This document shows, in pieces, positions 19,801-31,740 of a stretch of DNA of 64,000 nucleotides (the first letter of the stretch is position 1; the number at the start of each line of letters is the position of its first letter). Where the stretch lies: positions 65,769,746 to 65,833,745 of the forward strand of contig OZ024887.1 of NCBI GenBank assembly GCA_964017195.1, in the 5' to 3' direction. The notes beneath the pieces were generated by a model, which saw only the letters and a program-made list of their open reading frames with translations, had not been told where the DNA came from and searched no databases. The stretch is from Siderastrea radians (Eukaryota; Cnidaria; Anthozoa; Scleractinia; Rhizangiidae). The translations under genes and the position numbers were made by a program.

Positions 19801-22800
19801 TAAAATCCGACACTTTGAGGACAATGCAAAAATGTAGTGTTTAGAGGTCACCCTGAACGGTTTGGAGAGGCTACATGAAGTGGCAAGCTGAGTTATCCAT
19901 TGAAGGTGTACATATAACATCACAGTTTTGTGCGAAAGAGATGTGTCTGGCAGGAAAAATGGGTGTCCATTCACAGCAAAGTGTACAGAATATCATGGTT
20001 TTTGCAAGGCTGGCAATGGCAGTGTATTAAATATACTGCTGAATAAATATACCGGTAACTGTATGGGCATACTCAGGGTTACAGACCATAACCCACAAAG
20101 TTATTATTTTAAAGTTCCACATTAATTTGTGTGCTCATGTCACCTAGTCTTTTCCCCTCAATTTACGCATGGTTGTCTTATTAACTGAGGGCCAGTTTCC
20201 ACCCTTGACTAATTGTGGCTAATGAAAACAATAATTTAAGGTCATTCCCCTGAAATAAAATTTAACATACGATTTTTGTCAAACTTTCACAAGTTGTTAT
20301 CTATCATGCAATGTTTTGAAATATAAAATAAAAAGAATAGGTAACCGCGTCGGTTTATGAGATATCATCGTCTCAAGTTACCCCATAATTCCTTGCAATT
20401 TCGCCTTACAAACACATGGGCCAGAACGTCATGGTAGCCCACATATAGGCCAAGAACGTCATGCTAGCCCACATATAAGGCACTAATGTGAAGGTAAGTG
20501 AATACAAGTGAAGGGAAGTGAGTACAAATGAAGGGAAGTGAGTACAAATGAAGGAAAGTGAGTACAAGTGAAGGAAAGTGTGTGTTAGTGGAGGTAGGTG
20601 CGTTAATCAGTGGGTGTATATATTCATATAGGATTGTAATGCTATTAGTGCCTTATATGTGGGCTAGCATGACGTTCTTGCCAACACATGTTAATTTGAT
20701 CAGTTTACGCTACTTTCCGTAGGATTTAAGAGGAAGCACATGATTAAAGCAAATCTTAAAACAACGTACTAGATGTAAAATACTGATAACAAAGAACAAT
20801 TTACTAGATTTTTTGTGGCAGATGCTTAAGGCATTAGACGAAATTGATTTAAAACCATCCTTGCGTGCGTCTTCTCGAGGTCGTGATTTCATCTCCGTGA
20901 GTAACGCATTTCTAGTAATATATTTTTTTTCAAACATGTTTTTTTTCTAACTCTTTGAACAAAAAGAGGATGAATGGTAGGTCAAAAATATTTGAAAAAC
21001 AAGATAGGTCCCCATGCTTGTTTAAGAGTAAATAACTATTCTTTTCTCTGGTGAGCTTAGCCTCATAGGAAACCTATTACTCCCTGGACGTGCGCATGCT
21101 AATAACGCAACAAATCGTGCACAGTAAGGATGCGCAATGCAATACAGGGGAATGACCTTAAATGGAACAGACAAGACACTTCTTATTTTCCATGTCCATC
21201 ACCTTCAGTGTATCTCACTGTTGGATTGGTCATGTCCCTTTTCCACCAAGGGAAGAAAAACAAAGTTTCCTTTTCCCCTGCTCTACCCACCTTGTTTCCC
21301 CTTACTAAAATCTTTCTGTTCACCTCAATTCCATTATCTAGTAACCATTGAACACAGCCTGGTTTGCCACCATCCACGGCCCAGTGAAGACAGCATGATC
21401 CGCCATTATCCTTGGTGTCTAGTGATGCTCCTTGTTCATGAAGCTGAAGTGCTACTTTTAAATGACCACCAAAACAAGCTAACATCATACTAAAATGAAA
21501 CGAAAAATCTATTTAAATCACTCCAGCTAGAACAATTTTTGACTACCATTAAGTTCATTACTTTTGGATTCTAATCCTGCAGCAGCCCAACTGACAGAAG
21601 TACCTTAGTTCATGTTTGGGGACTGCCACTTTCAAGGAGGTGGAAGCGCAGTGGTTTAGTAAGTGTTAAATTAAATGTAAAGAAGACCGTCGCAGTTGTG
21701 GATGCAACTTTTGCAGTTGCGAAAAGAAAGCCTGAAAAAATTCAGGCTAATGTAAGGGATTCGAACCCTTGACCTATGTGATACCGGTGCAGCACTCTAA
21801 CGAATTGAGCTAACAAGTCAACTCGAACCGCACAAGCCTGAATTTTTTTCAGACTTTCTTGTCACACTGCAAAAGTTGTGTCTATAACTGCAATGGTCTT
21901 CTTTACATTTAATTCTTCATCCCACAGTTCAAATATATGATATTAATATATTCATCATTTCATCTTCATCCGTCACAGGTTTAGTGAGTGGTTCGCATGT
22001 GTGACTTGTAACTGGAAGATCGGAGGGTAAGTGATCCAAGGTTCGCCTCTACATCATATTGTGTTGCTTCCTTAGACTTGAAGAAACTAATTACTCCATG
22101 TCTCCCTCAATCCATGGCAGGTGCAAAAAAATGCTGGTAAGTTACCCTGAAGTGGACTGTCATCCCATCCAGGGGGTACTAGTAACACTCCTAGCATGAA
22201 TTTTGCATGAACCTTCAAAATGAGGGCAGGGTCCACATGATTGCCTTCTTGGCTAAAACCTGCAGTGATACTGGCAGCTTTCAAATTGATCACCTGTTCT
22301 TTCCACTTGCATTAGAGAAGTTGGCATCAGCTTTGTGTGCAATCAAACTTGATACAATGCTGTTATAGAAAGCAAAATTTTGAATTAAGGACGTCCGGGT
22401 GAAAATCTTGTACAACGCAGATTTTTTTCATACCTTTGCTACAGTCAGATAATGAGTTACTCATGTCAGAAATGCCAAAAAAATTGGGGAGTCACTGATT
22501 TCTTTTTCGAAATAAAGCGCATGGAAAACTACTCCAATTTTGACAAATCGGCCCTCGTAACTTGACATGGCCTCAGTGGTTGTTAGTTGAAAAATATTAA
22601 AAAGGATTGGCTGAAGATCCACTTTCTCAGTTAAATTTTATTTCATTTAAGTGGGTCTGTCAAGTAAATAATTTGAACCGGTGTTTACACAGAGGCTAAG
22701 CCAAAAGAGGTGAAGTCAAGTCCACTACAACATACTAACTTGGCTTGGGAAAGCTCTGCTTGTCAGGAAATATCATGCAGTCTTGCCCTAACCTTGTATA

Positions 22801-25800
22801 ACCTTTCTGTGATGCAATCATCAGAGGAGACATTCCAAATGCATCAGGGGAATCAACTAAGCTTTCACCGCTATTAAGATAAAGGAATTTAATAAACATA
22901 GAATTGAGAACATAAAGAGTCTCAGAACATCACCCAGAAATTGAATGTTCCCATTTTTGGCTTCCTTCTGCTCCTAACAAAAGGCTGTGTAGGTGTCCAG
23001 AGGATTTTCACAATAAATTAAATTATGCATCCAAAAAGGAAACACCCAACTTCTGGCTGCCATCCACAGTACATGAATGTCTGTGCTTAACTGTTTCACA
23101 ATGATCTCCTCAAAGTGAAGACCTTCACTTGTGTCTGTTTTTAAGCATAAAAGCTCTCCTTGATCCACTGAATTTGTCACAGTTAATCCTATATTAAAGG
23201 ACAATTTTAGTGTCAATCATCTCTGCAATCAGCTGCAAACCTTTCTTCGAGAATTGCTGCCACCTTTTCTACTTCCCAATTAAGAACAGCACGATGAAGA
23301 TCATGACCTGATAAGGGAATCCCTGTCAAGAAAAATTGCTTCCATTATACATATAACATACACATATGTTTGAAGTAAATTCATATGGACTGTAGGGGAA
23401 AGAGATCATAATGTCATTGTAGCCACAAAATAATGAAACCAAAAAAAAAAACTTGGGATTCAGGCTTCAAATGAGATTCTAGCTCACGACCTACCTTTGT
23501 GATGCCAGAGCAAATACTTGCACTGTGAAGCCATTGATGGTCATTGGTGTTACAATTAATTTTGTATGGGAGTTCAATCATTCCCATGAAAATTAATGAC
23601 AAATAAATATGATAATGTGGACATGAAAATAAATTCAAATGATCTTGATCTTCCCTTTCTCTTAAAAATATTCTTCCTCTTGCAGTTCATTATGAAATTA
23701 TTTTAACATACACACATAAATGTTATTGAACTAGCATGAGGTCTCTTTTGGGAAACAAGCTAGCTCAATAAAGGATTTATTATTAATGGCTCTTCACAAA
23801 TTTGTGAACAGCAAAGCATATTTCTGTTAGCAAGTGTGCACTACGAAGATGAAAGAAGGGAACAAACAATTTTCATGTCGTTTTCGTAGAGGTTTTTGCC
23901 AAAATGAGAGGCAAGAAAGCAAGAACAAGGTTTGGACTTCACACAAAACTGGCCTCTTTTCTAAAAATTTTCCACTGAAACACAATTTAGTGAGAACCTT
24001 TCATGAGCAGTCCATCTTAGCCATCCATATAGGAAAATTCAGACCACTCAGGGAACCAATCAGAAAGCTCCTTTCCAGTGCGGACCAGTTCAGCCATAAA
24101 AATAATATCATTTATAGTTGTGTCACTAATGATTAATACATAATTATGAACTCCTGTGTTCTCCTGTGACAAGTTTCCAAATCTAATGCCCATCACAGTG
24201 GTAGCTAGGCTTGTAAAAAGGTTCTACTTACTTGTAGTGGTTACAGTGATCACTTGACTCCATGGGCTATGTCCATTGTCATTACTGATACGAAGACGGT
24301 AACGATACGTCTTGTTTTGCTCTAGACCTCTGAACACGTTACTTTTGGCAAAACCACTGAAAATATGAAAATGATCACTTTGCAACTGACAATAACAAAA
24401 CTAATCTATCTTGTGCAATTGTCTGGGTGACAGTAGGTCTTCAAAGGACTGTTGCTGGTGACAGTGATTAGTTTTCAACAAGCTGAGCAGATATCAACAT
24501 TAGAATCACATGAAAAAAGCAGGTCATGAGGACCTCGTGAATAGCCAGTCATTGGTCAGGTACCTTATTACACTGTACATGAAATTTTTGCGACACGTTA
24601 ATTTCGCGAAATTAAAGTGACGCGAATATAACATGACATGAAAATTATGTGACTTACGTTATGTCAATAATCAAGAAAGAATGAGTTTATTGCAGAAATT
24701 TTGCAAGAACAAGTTCGCAACATGGAAGCAGATAGTAGAGTTAACTTTAAAGATGTGAATGTTGAATGTAAGCTATCGGTTTTGAAACCAATTCATGCAA
24801 CTTGGTTGGTTGAAATGTATAACTATGTCACCAGTGCACAGGGGAGGATTCATGTCTTGAAAGGATGGGAGAAAGCGGGAATAAAGGGTGTTGTAATGGG
24901 AGGAGAAGTATTACCGCCTGTTGATCCATATCGAGACATTTACAAATGACTCGTGACACTTGTATATATGTTTCTAAACTGCATTATGTTACTGAGCAGC
25001 ATCATTTTTGAGCTATTTTGTCCACAAAATAGCCTCATAGTCGGCATGCAGCCTCAAGTTTCTGGGAAGGTTGGTTCTTTGGTTGGTTGGTTGGTTTTTG
25101 GGTGGACCATGTTCGGCATTCCCGACGACTGTCGAATTTTACCGAAAGGCTAGTTGTCGGGGCCAGAACAAAAATGCAGATGAGAACGCACGGAAAATTC
25201 TGCTACTAAAGCGACACTACGGAAGTGTCGCTTGATGTTGGATATTTATATATCAAATAGAAATGGCTGGCTTTCTTGTGGTAGACTTCCTTAGAAAACG
25301 AATCGTCAGCACAAACCTGGTTTACACGTGAGCGGAAGCGAGTTCTAGAAAATAATCCTTTGTACGCATGCGCACAACATACGTTTTGAGTTATATGGTT
25401 CAACTTTAGAGTGTAAGAAATAACATGACTTCTGTGCAGGGATGTCCCATAGTAAATGATTGTAAATAGATGGCAAATAGTTTGAAGGTATAAAAAGGGC
25501 AGAATCGTGAATTTCGAACTAAAACGAATTATTGTGCGCACCTTTTGGTAGGTTTTAAAATTAATGCCCATGCCACTCGATCACTAGGTCCGTCAAAGGC
25601 ACAAGGTCGACAAGGAAAAAGATTGTATGGGTGGCATAAACGTTGCTCGTACGTGCGACCTGCTAAGCGCAAAGTTAGGGGTGACTTATCAGAGAAATGG
25701 GTTTCTGGTTAGGCTGCGTGGCGGTAGCGGGATTGTTTGTACAAAGTTTGAGCGGAAAGATCAGCAGACAATCAAATCAAATCAAATCAAATCAAAACAA

Positions 25801-28800
25801 TTATCACCTCCAATACGAAGACAAAAACGCAACAGCTCTACGCAAGATTCGTTTCACAGTTTTATAGACACAAACATCGGTTATCATTTTTCAGATTACG
25901 AAAAACGCATAAATTTACTCATTCCCCGCTTCCTTTTAAGTTTCTCCCTTTTGTTACACAACTCTAGCTGCCACGAAGGCCAATAAAAGCGCCGAAAACG
26001 AACTTATGACAGTCTCATGAAAGTCTCGTGACTCGCCATTGAACTTTGTCTCATCACATGTTTGTACGTGACAAAACACCACTTGTTTACCCAAAACAGT
26101 AATCTGATCTCACGCTCAATCAACATAACACGTTCTTTACAGGTGAAACAACCCACACTAAACATTATCACATGACTGCCTGGCCCTGCGATAAAATCCC
26201 CCCCGGGCCTATTAAAGCACAGTTTGGCCTTGAGTTGATCACGTGTACTCCACGTGATAAAATTCACGTTGTTTACCACACAGGCCAACCACTCCATTAT
26301 TCTCGAATTCGCTCATTTAAAATTCCAACGATTCCTTTGTTCATTACCACCTCTCTACATAACAAAACATCCCTTAATATTATTTCACCCAATTTTGTAT
26401 CTTACTTTCACATCAAAACGCTCATAAAAACAAAATTTATTCACTAAACACAACCACTGATTTTTGTGTGGCTTCAGTGAAGCTGAGACCACTACCGTGT
26501 GGCACCAATATTTTTGCGGGAGTTTAATTTTGTGAATGGTGATTTTTTGTGTGTGTGTGTTTTGCAGGACTAATTTTTGCGATTGGGGAAACTGTTTATT
26601 CTTCCTTGGAATTAATTTTTGGGATTTTCCGGAAGCCACCTTCTATTTGGAATTATAACATTCTCGTTTTTGAGTATAAACAATCGAATGCAGGTGAACA
26701 ACATGCAGATGTATAACACGTTAAATCAGTAAATCAATGGAGTACCTTCATGCGATCCTTTTCTTTAAAGCTTTTAACAGCTTAATACTTCTAATGTACC
26801 GACTGCAATTTCATCGTTTTATTTCTGAATGTTTTGCTGCTAATTTCGTTTTATTTTTTAACGAAAGAGACGGTTTAAGTAAATGGACACCAACATAATA
26901 TTACATGACATGTAAAAGGCGATGTTTGGATATAATTTCAACAATGGAGTAAATTGTTGCGGGAATTATTTTTTTCCGCGGGAACTTTTTTTGCGGATCG
27001 TGAAAAAACCGCGAAAATCATAAAAATTTGAATCCCGAAAAAATTAGTGCCACAGTCAACCACACGGTATGTCAGTGCGTGCGATGTTTCTGGCTTTTTT
27101 GTCAGTTTGCTACGTGACTAGTCACGCAAGACTTGCACAAGTCACACAATGGCATGATCTTTTCTAACAAGGCACGCTTATTACTCGATTTTAGCCGTGT
27201 GTTCCAAAATGTAAGTCCGTGTGAAATAATGTGGAAAATAAAACAGAGCTTATCTAATATATTTGTCTGGATACGGGAGTTGCCACGTTCGTCAAGCATG
27301 ATGTTACGCAAGAAGAAGACGTACATGACTTTCAAGATCGGCTATTCTCTTCTGGTTCAAACATTACAGAATTAATTTTTGTGACAAGTTACGCTTCCTA
27401 CTAGATCCAAAATATTTGTCCATGGAAAAATATTCTTTCCATTAGAAAGCCACAAAATTAAATTTCAATCCATTGAGCTGCCGAGAAACATCTGAGAATG
27501 AGCTTCAGAAAGGACTGTTTTGTATTATTTTGTTTGTCCCATATTCACACTGTTGTCAGTTATTTTACAGATTTTATCTCACTTTCTTCTTGTTTTGTCG
27601 TAATTTGAAGCCACACTTGTACGCATTAGCGTACCATCTATTGATCAATGACGCATACGAATTCGAAACCACTAATATAAACTCAAACATTGATCTTTGA
27701 TCACCCTCAAATCTGTAAGAAGCCCTGGGAACGAGGTTGCACAATATCGGACACAGCTCCACTTATAAGGTAAACTCTGTCTAAAAACCAATACTTTTCG
27801 AATGCTCAACGCTACTCAAATAACCAACATCACAGTAGTGTACCTTGGTACACGCACGTTCATTCAATAACCATTTCCGTACCTCTCATTGACAGCTACA
27901 AAATAGCTCACGCACGCTTTGCGTGCCTATGTTTTCTTATGAGTCTGTAGGAAGGACTTTTCAATGTAAATGGAAATTATGGTCAGTTGAGTCAAGACCA
28001 ATAATTCACGTACAAGCACGAAGTACTTGTGGACATTGTGAGAACTGCTTTTTTGACACTTTTCGTGTATAGTCCCACCATTACGTTTTTATTAATTTTG
28101 ACATTATTGTACCTTTGATAGAGTCGTTTTGTTTAATTCAAGGACATGTTAAATAACATTGCCAAGGAAAAAAATTGTGTCTTACTCAAAAACGCGAAAT
28201 TAAAGTGATTCAAAACACAAAATTTTTGCAAAATCGTGAAATTAAAGTGTCACAAAACATGCGCACCTCAAAATCACGAAATAGACCTGTCGTGAAAATT
28301 TCATGTAATAAGGTAATTCATGATGCTATTGGCTGTGAAGACTCAAAACAGTACTTGGCCAGTGGTCAAGATGGGAGTGATAGGGTCAGTCTAGGTTCAT
28401 AGCAGTCAATCGCAGAAAGGGTGAAGTCACTTCCAGTCTTTCAGGGCTTTGAAGTTTGAATCAAGTCAAAAGTTTATGAGCCTGAATTTTGTATCAAAAT
28501 GATGCATAACATGTCCCAGCAAACCAACGTTCTCGTCAATAAAACTTGTGGATGTTAGTTACTTCATTTTCAACACATACTCCACAGAGAAAGCTTAAGT
28601 TTTCAGAAACGGCGTTAAGTTTTGCAGTTGAAGTGAAACTTTTGACATTTGTCAACATTTTCCTTCGTAAAATTACGGCGGGAATTGCACATGCACCATG
28701 CATGGTTTGTACTATTTTGCCAGCTTGGGATTTCTGCAAATTTTTAGGGGGGATGCAATAGGTAACAAATGTAGGACAATAAATCTATGCAGCAGGAAGA

Positions 28801-30577
28801 TAGCTGAAAATTAACAGCAAAACTAGTCAATTTGAATAAATGGATTTGAAATGTGAACAGACGTATATACGGTTATGGTGTGCAATAAAAAAGCTTAACT
28901 ACTGTACAGATATCTGTAAATGTTAATGAGCTCTTTCCAACAGAATCAATGGTTTTTCTTAGTAATTTTGCCACGATAACGTCCAAAATCTAAAAAAAAA
29001 ATGATAGGATAAAGTTGAAAATTAAATAAAAAGTTAAATCACATGTCATTTGCCATTCTTACTTGTAGACATTCCCAAATCCTTTCCTGGTGTCTTCTTC
29101 TTCCTCCTGAATACAGTAACGAAGCCTCCCCCCTGACACGTCTCCAGTGGATGCCTGATCCCAGTAGAGTTCTATACTGTTAGCTGTAACCTTACCAACA
29201 ACAGGAGGGGCAGGTTTATCAGGAACTATAAGTTTTCAACAACAAAAAAACAAACAAACAAACAAACAAAACAATATTACACAGGTAGGAGAAAAGTGCA
29301 AAGTGCAAATTTCGATGAAAATCAAAGAGCAATAATTAATAAAAAATTATTAATTATTAATTATTAAGTCACCCTTTAGGACCTCACCCACAAACTAAAA
29401 TGTGTTGTTCCAGAAAATATCCATACTCTCTCCACTGAGGTTTTTTTTGGTTTGAACCCCCACACCTCTAGAAATTCCAGTTTAGGCTAATACTTTCTTT
29501 TGAAAATTTTGGCCTCTAAGACCCCCTCCCCCATGGATTTTCCAATGACCCTCTGTGGTAGAGGTAAGGATATTTTCAATCTGGAACCATGCAAGAAAAC
29601 CCCCAGGGAGGTACTACCTATAGTGGGTAAAATGAGGAGGCTCTGCCCAAAAGGGGTGTTATTGTAAACTTGCAGTCACAGAGTAGGGAAATTTAAAACA
29701 CACTGTACACACAAATAGCAGCTTAGTCTAAGTACTGAAAAGGGTTGGCAGAAATCACAAAGCAAAATGCTTGGCGCCTCTGGGCAACTAAAATCATGCA
29801 ATGAAGCAGAGCCTCCCCATACAAAGCTTTTATTGAGTAATCCCCCCCCCCCCCCAGGAGCACCTTGTACAATGGAACAGGAAAAAGCACAAGAAAGTGC
29901 TGTTTGATAGCTTTCATATGAATGTTCACAATTAATGATTTATCTGCAGACTAAAATTTGTAACCACCTCAGGAGAACACTACTCAACAGCTTTCATTTG
30001 AATGGTCCAAACAGTTTAGGATTCCCTCTGCAAATTCCAAAGTCAGAACAACCTTGTACAGTATTATGCATAGTATACTACAGGAAATTGCTGCTCAATA
30101 GCTTTCATTTAAATGGTCACACTTTAAGATTCCATCCACAAACTCAAAAGTTTAATAGACGAACCTTGTATGGCATTAAACAGCACCACAGGAAAGTATT
30201 GCTCAACAACCATTTCATTAGAGTTGTGTCTTTTGGGTTTCATCCACAGACTCAAAACTTAGAACCACCCTCCACAGTATAACAAACAGCACCACATGAA
30301 AGTACTGATTGATAGCTTTCATTTGAATGGTCACACTTCACAGTTTCACCCAAAGAGTCAACAGTTAGAGTCATATCGTGCAGCATAATAAACAGCATCA
30401 CACGAAAGTACAGCCTTTCATTTGAATGGCCACACAGAATTTCATGCGCAGACTCAAAAGATTGAACCACATTTTGAGGAATGAAAGGGTTAAAATCCAG
30501 AAATATCTAATTGCAATCCAGAACAACTGGCAAATACTTGACTGTTGACTAAGAAGAAACTTTTCCCTACCTGACAT
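16817..30577 (-). CDS. fibronectin type III and ankyrin repeat protein FANK1
   Basis: Twelve exons in transcript order: 30577-30571, 29225-29063, 24356-24232, 23322-23241, 22870-22793, 22359-22294, 21489-21306, 19718-19673, 18754-18660, 18410-18333, 18200-18156, 16918-16817. All junctions are GT-AG and phase-consistent; the sum is 1071 nt (356 residues; human FANK1 is 345). Residues about 3-98 are one FN3 domain (PDKPAPPVVGKVT, GLEQNKTYRYRLRISN). Ankyrin repeats follow, including HDLHRAVLNWEVEKVAAIL, LMIASQKGYT, MMLACFGGHLKVALQL, LHWAVDGGKPGCVQWLLDNG, VARILIENGADVN, LAKLLVENGAN and YGKTALDFAASFGRK; the C terminus is hydrophilic. In mammals FANK1 is expressed in male germ cells and associated with cilia and JNK/AP-1 signalling. 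The least certain part is the 7-nt first coding exon (M-S plus one base). Confidence 0.93.
16970..17090. repeat. tRNA-derived SINE pair in FANK1 last intron
   Basis: On the minus strand an A-box-like GATAGCTTAGTTGTAAACGC and a B-box ACGGGTTCAAATCCTG occur at SINE spacing; directly after, on the plus strand, GGTCATGGGTTCAAATCCC followed by TGCCTGAATTTTTTAGGC looks like a second, truncated head in opposite orientation. Confidence 0.55.
17235..17472. mobile_element. MITE with GGGCCCGGTTGTT inverted ends
   Basis: The left end GGGCCCGGTTGTT and right end AACAACCGGGCCC are exact inverted repeats about 238 bp apart, in FANK1 intron 11. No clear target duplication is visible and no coding capacity. 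Confidence 0.55.
17779..17850 (+). repeat. degenerate tRNA-derived SINE with A/T-rich tail
   Basis: A strong A-box (TTAGCTCAGTGGTTAGAGCA) is followed by a decayed B-box and then by an ATTTT-rich simple repeat to about 17900. The missing B-box consensus and absent stem pairing exclude a functional tRNA gene. Confidence 0.55.
19451..19639. mobile_element. TTAAGCCCC-family MITE, copy 1
   Basis: Inverted ends TTAACCCTTTAAGCCCC and GGGGCTTAAAGGGTTAA, about 190 bp, in FANK1 intron 8. The interior shares blocks (TCATGAGAATAAAGG, ATTCTCCCA, TACTATAAGAAATATAT) with copies at 39969, 43655, 44836, 51856 and 58968. Non-coding. Confidence 0.75.
20240..21157. mobile_element. Kolobok- or piggyBac-like non-autonomous element, TTAA duplication
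   Basis: The element begins GGTCATTCCCCTG and ends CAGGGGAATGACC and is bordered on both sides by TTAA (20236-20239 and 21158-21161). TTAA duplications are typical of piggyBac and Kolobok transposons; the GG-starting end favours Kolobok. About 918 bp with no transposase. It lies in FANK1 intron 7 and carries a smaller palindromic structure inside (20449-20682). Confidence 0.7.
20449..20682. repeat. 40-bp inverted repeat enclosing a 20-bp minisatellite
   Basis: The left arm GGCCAAGAACGTCATGCTAG continues to GGCACTAATG and the right arm is its reverse complement at about 20643-20682. Between them lie about five to six units of a 20-bp repeat (GTGAGTACAAATGAAGGGAA and variants). A partial extra copy of the left arm lies just outside, near 20415-20448. 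Confidence 0.8.
21745..21850 (-). repeat. tRNA-derived SINE
   Basis: The minus strand has an A-box TTAGCTCAATTCGTTAGAGTG and a B-box GTCAAGGGTTCGAATCC with tRNA-like spacing, flanked on both sides by inverted CCTGAATTTTT / AAAAATTCAGG tracts. The B-box is well preserved but the acceptor stem does not pair, so a SINE is more likely than a tRNA. Confidence 0.6.
24671..24949 (+). pseudogene. C-terminal remnant of a pogo-like DDE transposase
   Basis: An open frame of about 92 codons. The segment LSVLKPIHATWLVEMYNY followed by a Gly-Trp-x-x-Ala-Gly-Ile motif (GWEKAGI) resembles the C-terminal end of DDE_1 transposases of the pogo/Tigger group. The catalytic DDE residues and DNA-binding region are absent, and only about 110 bp separate it from the left terminus, so the copy is dead. 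The family call rests on my recognition of this motif only. Confidence 0.5.
26495..27067. mobile_element. nested 573-bp TA-flanked MITE
   Basis: The ends CCGTGTGG and CCACACGG are inverted and bounded by TA (26493-26494, 27068-27069); inner blocks (GGCACCAATATTTTTGCGGG and its imperfect complement) extend the terminal repeats. No transposase is seen. It is inserted within the larger 24563-28313 element. Confidence 0.6.
29890..30470. repeat. degenerate tandem repeat with CTTTCATTTGAATGG core
   Basis: Five to six diverged units of roughly 100-110 bp, each with a version of AGCTTTCATTTGAATGGTC, a CCACAGACTCAAAA block and a CAGCACCACAGGAAAGTA block. It lies in FANK1 intron 1. The same family in the opposite orientation occurs at 33000-33170 and 56740-57180. 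Confidence 0.75.
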
Positions 30578-31740
30578 TATTAATATTCCATGACACTTGA
30601 ATTAAAGAGCTGCAAATTCATTGGGAAAGGTTAATTTGAAATTAACTCTGGTTTAGTCACATACAAAAGTTCAAAATATAAGCTTACATGTAAGTTAAAA
30701 GATGGTGAGTGTAAAACATGTACTAATTTCAGAAGCATGTCAGTACACGTAAGCAACTCAAAAAAAGCATCAGAAACAATGTATTAGCTTTAATAAGTTC
30801 AGATTGGCCAGTCCTGGCGTCAAGGTGCTTTGAAAGGTTTAGCAACCTTTGTGATCTTTTAAATCCTCAAGCTCTAATTGCAAGTAGTTACGGTTGTATT
30901 AGATGAAAGAGAAAAGCTACGTGTTCTAAAACCCAGCATAAAAATACAAATTGTTCCCAGAGGAGACCCAATTAACTTAGATGTCTTTTGTTGTGTCAGC
31001 CACTTAACCCGTTCAACACATCAGTTTGAAAATGTTAATAGGGATAGGTGCCGGAATATTCTTTGACACGAAAAACTTACTACACACTGGGCTTACCATC
31101 GAGCCGACATGTTTTCCAAAACTTTGCAGAAAATTTCCCAGTGTTTCGGCGCATTTACCAGTTTACTTCTTCAACAGTGACAACAATCAGGCATTATCTC
31201 GACAGAAAGGCTGGTTCCTCGAACTGGAGAGTACCTTTTCAACCAAAGTAAATATATGAAAACTGTTCTCTTATCTCAAAGGTGCAGACACTGCAGACAC
31301 TTCAATTCAGTCGCCACTTCAGACTTCGCGCCATCGCGCAAACTGTTGTACCGCCTTACCGGGGGTGGGGTAGAATAGGCCCTAAACATACACGAAACAT
31401 CAATATCATACAGCTTCAGTAAAAAATAACTCTCTTCCAAAATCACCTCAGTTTCTTTCTTTATATATATGACAAATACCCTTGCTGTTTTATTGAAAGT
31501 TTTCCTTCGAATAAGATCTTATAAATTTTCTTCTCCCACGCCTCCGTGGAAATAACGCATTCTGGTCAAGGCCAGCGGTCGTACAAAAAAACATTGGGTG
31601 AAAGCAAGATGGCGGAAATAAGTCTGGTCTAAAGTTCTTGGCGGTTTTCGTTTTAGATAGGGCTAGTTGTTTTGTGAACACCCGATTAAACTGTGTAGGT
31701 TAATGCAAATGTTATTCGTTACATGCCATTTTGAGCTACC
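30578..31740. promoter_or_regulatory. shared FANK1/WDR11 upstream region
   Basis: 1163 bp separate the predicted FANK1 and WDR11 start codons, which read away from each other. No other gene is supported here. A candidate YY1 site and a short upstream ORF (31609-31632: ATG GCG ... TAA, seven codons) precede WDR11. Transcription starts cannot be placed from sequence alone. Confidence 0.5.
31606..31615 (+). promoter_or_regulatory. YY1-like motif AAGATGGCGG
   Basis: It matches the AANATGGCG core that YY1 binds near the start sites of many housekeeping genes, 126 bp upstream of the WDR11 start codon, and directly precedes GAAA as an ETS-like half site. It also supplies the ATG of a seven-codon uORF if transcription begins upstream. 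Confidence 0.45.

Larger units (their letters stand above)
24563..28313. mobile_element. mariner/pogo-type DNA transposon, decayed and nested
   Basis: The ends CCTTATTACA and TGTAATAAGG are inverted and flanked by TA on both sides (24561-24562, 28314-28315); similarity continues inward over CATGAAATTTT and GCGAAATTAAAGTG blocks. TA duplication fits the Tc1/mariner/pogo group. It contains a transposase C-terminal remnant at 24671-24949 and a second TA-flanked element at 26495-27067. It lies in FANK1 intron 2. Confidence 0.65.

Noticed and set aside
21754..21835. tRNA gene on the minus strand
   Set aside because: A and B boxes are good but the acceptor and anticodon stems do not pair; flanking CCTGAATTTTT tracts fit a SINE.
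31362..31420. Alternative FANK1 first exon ending CCCCG|GTAAGG
   Set aside because: Its phase would place a stop in the FN3 exon; ATGTCAG at 30577 fits instead.
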